Positions 1 through 9,845 of a stretch of DNA of 64,000 bases are shown here, one piece after another; position 1 is the stretch's first letter, and every line of letters starts with the position of its first letter. The notes under the pieces were generated by a model that saw only the letters and a list, made by a program, of their open reading frames with translations, had not been told where the DNA came from and ran no database searches. Source of the DNA: Epichloe hybrida (lineage: Eukaryota; Ascomycota; Sordariomycetes; Hypocreales; Clavicipitaceae); the NCBI GenBank assembly GCA_019022495.1, contig JAFEKR010000005.1:2666001-2730000 (forward strand), read 5' to 3'. A program made the position numbers and the translations under genes.

Positions 1-2015
1 TCTCTCAACTTGCTCCCCTTGGTCTTGGTCGAGGTACTCCTTGGGTCGAGGCCCCTTCTGCGCATGGCATTCCTTCTCCCCTTCTCCATGTACGCCTCGT
101 CCTCGTCCTCGTCCCAGCCGCCAAAGTCGTCGTCCTTCTCGGCGGCCTCGTCCTCGATGATGGAAATGGGCGTCCTGTCCACGGGGACAACGCTGTCGGA
201 CACGCCGCTCTTGTCGCGGGCGGCGGAGCCCTTGGCGGAGGGCGACGGCCCAATCTTCTTGAACTTGGCGACGTAGAAGCCGTCGACGTTGTACGTGTGC
301 GGGTAGTATCGTCTCGTCAGGCGAAGACTGGGATCAAACTTCTTGCCCATGAAGCTCGTGAATCCTTCCTTTCCAAAGACCAGGCCCGTCTCGACGAGCC
401 TGACGTTGGGCCTGCGCGAGAGGGCATACTGCACGACCTGCTCGTTTTCCTCAATCGTCACCGAGCAGGTCGAGTAGACGACGTAGCCGCCCGACTTGGA
501 GGAGTGGTTGACCGAGTCAATGGCCGCGAGGAGCAGCTGCTTCTGGACATGGGGCAGCTGCATGAAGTCCTTCTCCGTCTTGTTGGTCTTGACGCTGGGG
601 TCCTTGGCGATGACGCCGGTTCCGGAGCAGGGGGCGTCGAGGAGGACGCGGTCGAAGCCGCCCATGGGCTTGGGGAACTCGCGGGCGTCGTAGTTGGAGA
701 CGATGACGTTGCGGGCGCCGAGGCGGTGGATGTTGCCAATGAGACCCTTTGCGCGGGACCTGTTGGGATCGTTGGCAATCACCACCCCCGTGTTCTTCAT
801 CATGGCGGCCATGTACGTCGTCTTGCCACCGGGGGCGGCGGCCATGTCGAGCACGCGCTCGTTCTCTTGCGGGTCGAGGGCCATGCAGGGGAGGAAAGAG
901 GACGCCGCCTGGAGAATGTAGTGGCCCGCGAGGTACTCGGGGGTGGCGCCGAGGGGAACGCTGCTCTCGAACACCTGCAGACCGACCTTGGACCACTTGC
1001 CGACGGGCTCGAGCGTGACGCCGCGGTTGATGAGGGCCTGGGCGAGGTCGCGACGGTGCGTGCGAAGCGTGTTTGTCCGGATCACGACGGGCCGCGCCGA
1101 CTCGTTGGCTTCGAAAAAGGCAAACGCCTCGCGGGGCGTGAATAGGTTGTACAGCTTCTCGGCCAGGTACTCGGAGTAGCCGTAGTAGGCGCACACGTCC
1201 TTGATGAGTTGCGACGTGTGTTCTGACCGCGACCGCCCTTCCTCGGCGAGATTGGCAAAGTCGTCGAGCACGCGGATGTTCTCGGTGATTCTGGTACGAA
1301 GCAGCTGCAGATCCGGCGCGAGAAGAGCATTCGTCTTGCCCGAGAGCTCGTCGTCTTCATCGTCGTCGCCTACAATGTGAGGCTTGTCTCCATCAATGTT
1401 GGTCTGCATGGCGCTCTCTGCCAGCTCGGCCGCGTTGGCCGCTTCCTCCTCTGCCCTTTGCAGATCCAGCTTTCGCGACAGACCCTCAATGTTCGCCGCC
1501 GTCAGCTTCTCCTCCGCGTCCGACTCGTCCTCGTCTTCCGAAAAGATGGGCTTCTCAACATCGTCTTCCGCATCAGAGTCGAATACGGACGAGTCCGACT
1601 CTGAGCCCAGAAAGTCGTCGCCTAGCATCGCCTCCGCCTCACCGTCTTCCAAATCGGATAGCTTGACCATGTTCAAGTCTGATGCGTTGAACTCGTCTTC
1701 GCCCTCGCCCTCGCCCTCGCTCTCGTTCTTGTCCTCTAACACGGGCTTGGCCTTTTTCACCCCGGTCTTTTTGGGAGCAGCAGCGCCGTTGATCCCTTTC
1801 GCCTTCGCCGTCTTTGTCGGCAACGCAGACCCCCCATTGGCCTTGTTGCCCTTGGGCTGTGCATTCTTCTTTCCTGTTCTCCTTCGCTTGTTGTCGGATG
1901 TCTCTGTGGGAGCGTCGACTGGCAGACCGGCCTTGCGCTTGAGTCTGGCAAAGTGTTCTTCCGATAGGGGCTCGGGAGCACCCTGCTTTCTATTCATGCG
2001 TCTTCCAGCGCCCAT
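1..2015 (-). CDS. NOP2: 25S rRNA (cytosine-C5)-methyltransferase Nop2, 3'-truncated by window edge
   Basis: Nop2/NSUN1 family: a nucleolar SAM-dependent enzyme that makes m5C in 25S rRNA and is needed for 60S subunit assembly. The minus frame is open without introns from ATG at 2015 to the window edge (671 codons), so the C-terminus is missing. The N-terminal ~250 residues are Lys-rich then acidic low complexity, as usual for Nop2. The catalytic domain follows with the SAM loop DMAAAPGGKTTY, the motif IV cysteine in DAPCSGTGVIAKDPS and the motif VI cysteine in TCSVTIEENE; both cysteines of the RsmB/Nop2 family are present. A second acidic stretch and a basic tail lie near the edge. ATG 2015 was chosen because the MGAGRRMNRKQG start is Nop2-like and no better upstream ATG exists. 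Family assignment is very secure; opposite-strand frames here are shadows. Confidence 0.96.
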   Translation of the reverse strand, partial: MGAGRRMNRKQGAPEPLSEEHFARLKRKAGLPVDAPTETSDNKRRRTGKKNAQPKGNKANGGSALPTKTAKAKGINGAAAPKKTGVKKAKPVLEDKNESEGEGEGEDEFNASDLNMVKLSDLEDGEAEAMLGDDFLGSESDSSVFDSDAEDDVEKPIFSEDEDESDAEEKLTAANIEGLSRKLDLQRAEEEAANAAELAESAMQTNIDGDKPHIVGDDDEDDELSGKTNALLAPDLQLLRTRITENIRVLDDFANLAEEGRSRSEHTSQLIKDVCAYYGYSEYLAEKLYNLFTPREAFAFFEANESARPVVIRTNTLRTHRRDLAQALINRGVTLEPVGKWSKVGLQVFESSVPLGATPEYLAGHYILQAASSFLPCMALDPQENERVLDMAAAPGGKTTYMAAMMKNTGVVIANDPNRSRAKGLIGNIHRLGARNVIVSNYDAREFPKPMGGFDRVLLDAPCSGTGVIAKDPSVKTNKTEKDFMQLPHVQKQLLLAAIDSVNHSSKSGGYVVYSTCSVTIEENEQVVQYALSRRPNVRLVETGLVFGKEGFTSFMGKKFDPSLRLTRRYYPHTYNVDGFYVAKFKKIGPSPSAKGSAARDKSGVSDSVVPVDRTPISIIEDEAAEKDDDFGGWDEDEDEAYMEKGRRNAMRRRGLDPRSTSTKTKGSKLR

Positions 2016-3616
2016 GATGTATGGTTTGGGGGGTATTTGGGCAACAGGAAGATGAATGGGCGCGTTTCGCAAGAAAACGTACGGCTTGCCAAATCTGTCG
2101 GCCCGCCAAACTTTTTTTTTTTTTTTTTTTTTTTTTCCTGGATAAGTTGCCGATAGCGATAACAAGGGGTGGGTCGGTGAAACTTCGTATCGGGAACCCC
2201 GTAGTTCAGCCACACTGGCACCAGCCACATGGCACAGAGAACTTGCAGATACATATGTTGGGCGTAAACCCGTTGACACCCGCGCGCACAGTCTGCGAGC
2301 AGCCGGAACCTTATTTATATTTGGGCTGATGCATCTCGAATCACTCTCTTTCACGCTCAGTTTCGTCCTCATCCCAATAAGTATCATATGCGGTCATCAG
2401 CGCGGGGAGATGAGGCGGCGGCCGCCAAAGACTTGTCCTGAAGCTGTCAGAGCCAATCGTCGCAATCGAAGACCATACTTCATGGATAAAATACCAAAAT
2501 ACGTGGGTCGATGAGGACAAGGCTGGGACATTAGAGGGCGACTTGCATGGTTTACTGAAGATTCTGTCAATCCTTTCTTAATATCATGAGATGAATACGA
2601 CGGCAGCAGCCACAGACTTGCTACCGTTGATGAATCGAAGAGAGAGACATCTTGTACGAAAGCAGTCAAACATGCATGGAATTGAAAGGCGCCCGTCGCT
2701 TGTCAGGGCGTCTAGAGAACCACAATGACTTTAGTAACCATGGCAAACAAAGCACTTGCTGAGTGAGATTTTGTTTGGTGTGGGGATGTAGCTTAGCGCG
2801 ACCTGCACGATAACTCGAGATTGAAAATATGAACTTTTCGAGCCTGCCCCGGGCGTAGCGTGGCCGGTAGGTTTTGATCACAGTGTCGAATCGCGCTCGC
2901 CCGTGGAAGCTTCACACTTGTGATGACGGTCAAGCTAATAAAACTACAAGTTTTCTCTTGAAATGGGCCAGGGTCCAAGGCGTGTTTCGTGTCGACTGAT
3001 CAGTCAGCTGCGGCCTTACGTCGGCAATGCCCGCCGCAAATAACATGTTGCCCTATTCGCCATTCGCCATTTCTTCTTCTCCTTGTCGTTAATTTTCCGC
3101 ATACGGACGTACATACGGAGCATTACGGAGTAGACGGGATGCTTAAACAAGACTGGGGTTTCAGGTTCGCGCTACTATGCGACTTGTCAAACGGCGCCAA
3201 CTGAGCCCGCCGCGGGAGCCATCCAATGGCGAAAGAGGAGGGAGGGGCTTGGCGCCTGCCAAAGTTTGGTAACTTACTAATAAATCCTTGAGACAACTCC
3301 ATCTGCATCAAGGTCCGGGAACCACACGACACCTCGACTCCTATGCGCTTTTACCACATCAGCAAACGACTGACCCAGTTTGCCATCTTGATCAGGCGAT
3401 TAAGGGGCCGTGCTCCACCACCTTCTCCATGTCAGTAACATTATCCATGTCGGTCGACTGCGTCTCCAGTCGAGAATTTTCCGTCCGATCAAGGATGATC
3501 TTGTCCGATATTCCGCGCCAAGGTTCGATCTGCAGTCCGAGGACGCGCTATGTACAGAGAAAAACAACAATGGCCAGTCTAAGAGGGGATAAAGAGGGGG
3601 CCGGTTCAAGAAGGAA
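2016..3616. other. Intergenic region, no gene seen
   Basis: About 1.6 kb between divergently transcribed NOP2 and the LPMO gene. It contains a 25-nt poly-T run at 2112-2136, just upstream of the NOP2 start, and no open frame with recognisable protein similarity. It presumably holds the NOP2 promoter and distal LPMO control sequences. Confidence 0.6.
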
Positions 3617-3835
3617 TATAAAGTAGCCAGCAAGTCATCCCATCTGAGCGCAATCCCTCCGCCTTCACCCATCATCACCATTTCATTCTTTTTCTCGTGT
3701 TTTTTTTTGTCTCGTCTTCTTCTTTCATTCATTGACAAGCTCAACACTTACAGTCTTTTCCTAAACCGACGATACACTTCTCTGTTCATATATCTCACGT
3801 TTATCGTTTGAGAAATCCTGATAACTTTTTCCAAG
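3617..3835 (+). promoter_or_regulatory. LPMO promoter/5' leader: TATA-like box and CT-rich tract
   Basis: A TATAAAG box lies at 3617-3623. It is followed by a long pyrimidine-rich stretch (about 3641-3770), typical of strongly expressed filamentous-fungal genes with transcription starts inside or just after the CT tract. The ATG at 3836 has a good AAG ATG context. Confidence 0.5.
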
Positions 3836-4992
3836 ATGAAGTTTCCCACCACCAACACTGCTCTCGCTATCCTGTCCGCGGCTGGCTTTGCCGCAGCCCA
3901 CATGGAGATGAAGGACCCTCCGCCTCTGCGATCCAAGTTTAACAAGTTCACTACCAATACCGACTACGACATGACGGCGCCGCTGGCCCCGAGCGGCGCC
4001 AACTTCCCATGCAGGGGCCACTTGAGAGTTCTCGGGTCACCCCAGGCCAAGCCCGTCGCCGACTGGGCTCCTGGCCAGCCCCAGAGCTTGCCGTCGTCGG
4101 CGGCGCCAGCCACAGCGGAGGAAGTTGCCAGGCCTCTCTGTCGTTCGACAACGGCAAGTCGTGGAAGGTTATTCACTCGTGGATCGGAAATTGCCCGACC
4201 TCGGGCGAGTCCAAGGATCAGTTCACGGTGCCTTCCGACACCCCCGCTGGCGAGGCCATCTTCGCCTGGACCTGGTTCAACAAAGTCGGAAACCGCGAAA
4301 TGTACATGAACTGCGCCGTCATCAACATCACGGGTGGTGGCAAAAAGAAGCGCGGCAGCACCCAGTCGTTTCAGAGCCGTCCCGACATGTTTGTTGCCAA
4401 TGTCGGCAAGGGCTGTGGCACCACCGAAGGCACCGACCTGATGTTCCCTAACCCTGGCCCCGATGTCGACATGGAGTCCAAGAAGACTGCTCCTCCCACT
4501 GGTAGCTGTCCCGGATCAACTTCTGATGGCTCATCGCCCGCCCCCGTGCCCAAGCCCGGCAACAACAACGACGGAAACGAAAACAAGAAGCCTTCTTCTC
4601 CCCCTAAAGGCAAGAAGCCCTCATCGCCCACCAAGCGGCCCCCCGTCAACAACAGCCCGACCAAGCCTTCTACCCCAACCTCTGTTGTTTCCCCGACGTC
4701 CCAGCCTGATCCCGTTGCTGCTCCCCCCAAAACTCCCGACACGCCTGCCGAGGGCGACGGCACCTGTACCCCTGGTGCCTATTCGTGCACTTCTGACTCG
4801 CGAGGCTGGCAAGTCTGCGGCGTTTCCCAAAGCTGGGTGGTAAGTTAATGTGTCGTCAACTCTACGGTTTATTATTACTTACATGGCTACTAGCGCGTCG
4901 CCGACTGTGCCCCTGATCAGACCTGCCAGCTCAACTATGCCAACAATTCGCCCTACTGCGTTGTCCAGAGGGCCTATGGGCTTGGATTTTAA
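3836..4992 (+). CDS. Secreted AA11-type lytic polysaccharide monooxygenase with one-base frame break
   Basis: Copper enzyme of the AA11-type fungal LPMOs, which cleave chitin oxidatively outside the cell. Residues 1-21 form a signal peptide; predicted cleavage exposes His22, the N-terminal ligand of the histidine brace. The second brace histidine lies in VVGGASHSGGSC, and MYMNCAVINI fits the family's C-terminal strand with axial Tyr. A Pro/Ser/Thr/Lys-rich linker (about 4,480-4,760) leads to a C-terminal Cys-rich module (CTPGAYSC ... DCAPDQTC ... YC) like the CBM19/X278 chitin-binding modules attached to AA11 enzymes. One phase-0 intron lies at 4840-4893 (GTAAGT...CTAG). The frame used to about 4,089 and the frame used from about 4,090 differ by one missing base, with no usable GT-AG pair there. 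Either the gene is broken or the assembly has an indel; otherwise it looks complete. Confidence 0.85.
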
Positions 4993-5999
4993 ATGGCTGC
5001 TTGGCTTACAGGCATTCATTGTACGAGTCTGGGCGGCAGGAGTCTTTTTCACCGCATTTCATGTGCAAAGCTTGCTGTAGCACATTTCTACTTCTTGTAT
5101 AGATATATATAGATTTCGATGGCTCGATCATCGGTTAGATGCGGTGCATCGCAATAGAACGCTGGCTTTCCTGGGAATGTTGTCTGCAGTTTCGCGTACA
5201 AAGGTTACCTACGTACGGAGTACCACGATGAATTAATACAACACCAGTTCAACTAGTCAGTCCATTGCCACGGTTGGCCAACTGACTAGATACATGTACA
5301 AAGAGTCATTCAAGATGGATGTCCAGAAATGAAAAGAATAATGCAGTGAATTGACTTACTCGTCTAAATAATGTAGGGTTTATTGTTGACGGGGTCACAG
5401 GAGCCCACGCGATTGGTCGAGTGGGTGGCAGCCCGGATGCCCCTGGGGATGGGGATTGGCTGTTTCAGATTTTGCTCGCTTGCACAAGAAGACGAGGGCA
5501 GGGCGCAGTGGTTGTAAGACGTTCATTGGTTCGCTTCCACAATTCCTTCTTCTGACCGGATCCGAGCAGCGTGGACCTTTCTTTTCGCTTCGGGGCCTAC
5601 GGAGTATTATCGGGACTAAAGCACCGGGGACGATGCCGGAGGACGATGCCGGGCCCGCGCCACCCATCGTCGCTCACATCGATCAAAGCCATATTGTCAT
5701 GCTGCGAGCCTTACGTGGTGGCCCTCTTAATTGCGATGGCGCAGCAGCAATGGAAATGGAAATTCTAGGAGCAGCCACCAAATAGCGGCCATCGGGGGTG
5801 AGGGTACGTGAAAGCTTGGATCATCACTCATCAATGTATCACCACCTTACTCACAGCGCGACAGCCAAAAGCTGTTGTTGTACACGGATGGAAGCGACTC
5901 ATTGTACCTTTATTCCACGTTCATCTCGCCCGCCTTCATAGACATGATGGACGATCCAGCCACGATTCCGCCAACGCCGCAGTCGCCATCAATCTAGAT
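4993..5999. other. Intergenic region, no gene seen
   Basis: Contains the 3' flank of the LPMO gene and about 0.8 kb of unassigned sequence. No frame is convincing on either strand. Confidence 0.5.
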
Positions 6000-8112
6000 T
6001 ACCTCGGTACCCTTGGAGCCGCTTGCAACACTGCCAGATCGCCTCTATTCTCGTCCTTTCTTCCTTCCTGTCGCCCTGCGATGCTGTCCCCGTTGACATG
6101 TTGCTTCGCGGAGCGGCGCCACAAAAAAAGATAGACCCCGAAAGGCGACGTCCAGAACGATGAACCACTTGCTCTCGGTGTTGCCCCCGAGTTGGCCAAA
6201 CTGTTTTCCGGACGTCTCCAGATCCACAGTGCTTTTAGGTTGCTCCAGTCCCTTTCACCAAGTCGACAAAAAAACGACGACACATATCGCTTGGCCCACG
6301 AGATTTCCGGCGGTATTCACCATAGTTTGACCTGGCAGCTTGCGACACGTTAGAAAGCCATCACATTCGGCGAAGACCTTGGCCATCTGACTTGCGACCT
6401 CGCAGATACATTGCGAGAGCTTGAACGACCCTGCGACGGCGGAACGATACGACCGCACGGAAATTGGGCGCCGGAGTAAGATACGCCACGTCAGTTCCGA
6501 CTTCCAGGGCGCCCTGTCGTCCTGGAGCGAGGCCATGGGAGCTATCGGGAAATCTTCACCCATGGGTAGTGGACGCGCGACCCGCATCATCATGTCAATG
6601 TGCGATACTCTCCGTCATCGGTCCCCAAGTCGGCTGCGCTGAGCGTCACGAGAATTGATCCAGTTTGCCACTCGAGGCGTGGCCTCAACATCTGCCCTCT
6701 AGCCCGACATACCACGAGAGAAGTGAGTCACGTCGCCAACCCTGTTAGCGCAAAGATGTTTGCCATCGTCCCGTAAAGCTTGAAGCCAGCGGGTGCCGGG
6801 GCTTCGAATGATGGCCGTCGGTCGAGCTCGTCTAACATCGTATCCCCGTCCTCCTCTGCAGGCGAAATTGTGTCACTCTGTATTGTAAGAATGAGTTAAA
6901 GAGAGTCTGCTCCGGCATCATTAGAGTCGTAGAAAAATTATCGACGGAAACTTCCCATTGAACTAGTCCATGAGTCGCATTGGCAATCGTAGGGGAACAA
7001 TTTATGCAACAAATGTCCCGACCTTCCACTCCGACAAGGCATTCGAGCATTCGAGTTATGCAATGTAGCCATTTCGAAAACTCGGCGGTTTTGCATGGTC
7101 GGCACTCTGTTTTCGTCCAGAAACATTGAAAAGCCTGTTCCGTCGTAATCGTCGGCTGCGATCAGCTGGACGACGTGGGCGGGTTCGCTCTCTAGCGGAA
7201 GTCGGGAGGTTGAGCCAGATCGTGTGGGTGAAGGTCCAAATTCCGTACATGCCTACATGTAGAAGCTCGTGCAGCTTTACCGGGTTGATCGTGATGCCGT
7301 CCGCCGTTGCTGAATCCTTCGCCCCCACGTCCGCGGTCTCCGAGAACAGCTTCCAATTGGGTGACGATTGAGTCGCTCAGGGACATGGTTATATTCAGGT
7401 ACTATATCGGCGCCTCGTACTCGTCGTCGTCTATGGTGATGATCTCAGCTTAGCTCTCGGACCAGTGCCCGTTCTCGTTTGCGGCCGAGGTCATGGCCTT
7501 GCTCTTCTTGATGGTGTGGGCGATCGGATTCACCATGGCCTGCACCATTTCGCAGTCGTAGCAAATCTTTCGGGGTTCATGGGTCTGATCCGATCCTGTG
7601 CATGATTGATAATGTCATCGAGGACGTATAGTCGATGGTCTGCCCGTGTTTGGCCGTATGCCTCCTGCTAGCGGCGCTCCAGATCGAGCCCTGATGGCAT
7701 GCACATCATAGTCGACAAGGATATGCATGAAGAAGTTGAAGTCCTCCAACAATTTCCTTTGCGCCAGGCTGAAGAGGAGCTTGGCGATGGCTCGTGAGCC
7801 TCGCCGACGTGATGATTGGTGCACAAGTGTACAGCCCGCGGCTGTGTATGGGGCGAAATCTTCAATCCGTCCATCATGTCCTTGAAGTAGCATCCAACAT
7901 CGACGAGAACAGGATTCACAGGGTCAAGACAGCTACGGAGCACGCGCAGCAGGGGAGAGACAGGGACGTGAGGGCGAACGAGCTGGTCCAGATATTTATG
8001 GTCTAGGCCACAAAGATGTTGCCGCCGTCGACGCTGCCCACATCCCGGAAGGGAAGAGCTGTTTACGTTTCTCAGGGAGATTGTGATTAGATGAGTTTCT
8101 ACGTTGCCAAGC
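6000..8112 (-). pseudogene. Multiply disrupted remnant of an unidentified gene
   Basis: GC content and codon-like texture resemble a gene, but on the minus strand protein-like segments jump between frames and are cut by stops. Examples are VLVDVGCYFKDMMDGLKI (about 7,900), LLEDFNFFMHILVDYDVHAI (about 7,700), EIITIDDDEYEAPI with flanking stops (about 7,430), GITINPVKLHELLHVGMYG (about 7,270) and VVQLIAADDYDGTGFSMFLD (about 7,140). The order of segments is collinear with one decaying minus-strand gene. I cannot name the family; VDVGCYF faintly recalls a methyltransferase SAM loop, but this is weak. Boundaries are approximate. Base composition is not AT-shifted, so decay is by indels and stops rather than RIP. 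Confidence 0.4.
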
Positions 8113-8439
8113 ATACATCTTGTTCAATTTTTTTTTTTTAATTTTTTTTTTCAAACGGCTCTTGGCTTCTCGGAGAAGAACGATGCACGAAGGCAGCAAA
8201 AAGATGTCGGTAAGATGGCCAGATGGTGACCTAGCTAGGCTGGTCGGAAAGAAAAGGGCCAAGGTCCGGATCTCACCCCCGGTCCTGCCCCGCGCCCTTC
8301 CGCTTGATCACATCCCACGCTGTCCAACCCCTTGTTGGTGCGAGCTAACGTACGGTATGCTATTAACGTACTGTATGAATTATATAGGGCATATGCTGGA
8401 TTATATCAGTATATTATAGGGTATACTACCTGTAGCCCC

Positions 8440-8625
8440 TACCCGACTGACCGACTGACTGACTAACCGATTGACTAACCGACCGATCAACTGATCGACT
8501 GATCAACTGATCAACTGATCGACTGATCAACTGATCGACTGATCAACTGATCGACTGATCAACTGATCGAATCGATTGATCGTCCGACTGTCCGGCTGTC
8601 TGACTGTCTGACTAATTGACTGATT
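8440..8625. repeat. Tandem repeat of CTGATCAACTGATCGA-type units
   Basis: About 186 bp of imperfect tandem repeat built from GACT/GATC 4-mers, grading into a 16-bp unit (CTGATCAACTGATCGA) repeated several times around 8,500-8,570. The degenerate flanks read GACTGACT and GTCTGACT. Units are rich in TGATCA palindromes. No coding potential. Confidence 0.85.
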
Positions 8626-9364
8626 GTGTGAATTTATACTGCGGTCCTTAGCATATGCTTAGTATATACAGTGATTTTTCACTGACTACGGATTACCTAA
8701 CTAGGATTTAGATACTCCATCCTGGACACGAGACGAACTTTGTGAGAGCCGAGGTTTACTGTGTGCCCACTAACGTGTTCCACCAGACACCCGCACGCAC
8801 ACGAGCAGGCTCCTCCAGAGTCCAAGACTGCCATACACGCATCGCCAGTCCAACAAGCCGAAGTGAGGGGTCAGAACAAAAAAAGCGAAATTGCAAAGGT
8901 CTCTTCTCGTGGCCCTCCGACTCTTCGCGTGTTCACTTCGCCGCGGCGACGGTTCGGGATCCCACGACGGCGCGGCCGGCCGCGAACCCGGTCCAACGCT
9001 CTCCGAGGCCGAGGCTTCGGATTGTAGAGAGCGGCCCGAACCGCTGTGGGGCCATTGCAGGAAGTCAGCCTGTGTGCTCCGTACGAAGGACCGTGCTCGG
9101 CAACCTCCGCGCCCCTGACGCTAATAATATAGTTATTATAATAATAATAATAACCACGGCTAATTAGTAATAGTATCATAAAGGCATGCAGCCCCCTGCT
9201 GCCTACCGCACCTCGTCTTCAACGGACCTACATGTAATCCGTATGTAGCGCTTCTCTGCAGGTGAAAAGCCACGGTCTGGTGCGATCGATCGCGCGCAGA
9301 ATGAAGACCCGCGTGACACGGCCTATCAGCGGGCAGCCAAGATGCGCGCCAACCTCGAGGTTGG

Positions 9365-9420
9365 CCTAGTCCTTTGCTTCCGAGCTATCCGGCCTAATCC
9401 TTTGCTTCCGAACTATCCGG
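9365..9420. repeat. 28-bp tandem duplication
   Basis: Two adjacent 28-bp copies (9365-9392 and 9393-9420), beginning CCTARTCC and ending CTATCCGG, differ at two positions, both G/A. Confidence 0.85.
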
Positions 9421-9637
9421 TATTGTATCTTGCTTGTACCTAGCTAGCCCCCTGGCAGAGCATAGTTTGTATTTTTTTTAGGATTTTCTTGTATTGATAT
9501 TGGATTGTATTGGATTGGATGTTAATAATTTCACTTGCTTATTAGTTATGGCTAATGCATTGGATTTGGGAAGTTATTGGGGGGATTTCTCGCGATACCT
9601 AGCCAGTGTGACAATGAACATACGAAATGTATTGTAT

Positions 9638-9690
9638 GGTATTATATTGGAAAAATGGTATTATATTGGAACAATGGTATTATATTGCAT
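9638..9690. repeat. 19-bp unit repeated almost three times
   Basis: GGTATTATATTGGAAMAAT occurs at 9638, 9657 and, truncated, at 9676. It lies about 160-210 bp upstream of the proposed start of the toxin-like gene. Confidence 0.8.
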
Positions 9691-9845
9691 TGTATTCTTC
9701 GTTGTCCTATATCATGCCAAGGCGCGCTGCTGCTGGCTCACCTCGAGTAAAAGTTCTAGTTTCGCTCTCAAGCCTCTACATTTGGCTGCTCAGACTTGGG
9801 GATATCGCGCAATTATTGCTCATCTTCCCGTTCATATGATCCATC

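Larger units (their letters stand above)
8626..9845. other. Intergenic region upstream of the toxin-like gene
   Basis: No credible gene. It includes an ATA/ATT microsatellite near 9,122-9,153, a 28-bp tandem duplication (9,365-9,420) and a 19-bp triplication (9,638-9,690). From about 9,470 the sequence is TA-rich and probably acts as promoter and leader of the following gene. A six-codon upstream ORF starts at 9836 and overlaps the proposed start codon at 9846. Confidence 0.5.

Noticed and set aside
297..1145. Long open frame opposite NOP2
   Set aside because: Shadow of the GC-rich NOP2 codons; low-complexity Gly/Val/Leu/Arg composition and no recognisable domain, whereas the opposite strand has every Nop2 motif.
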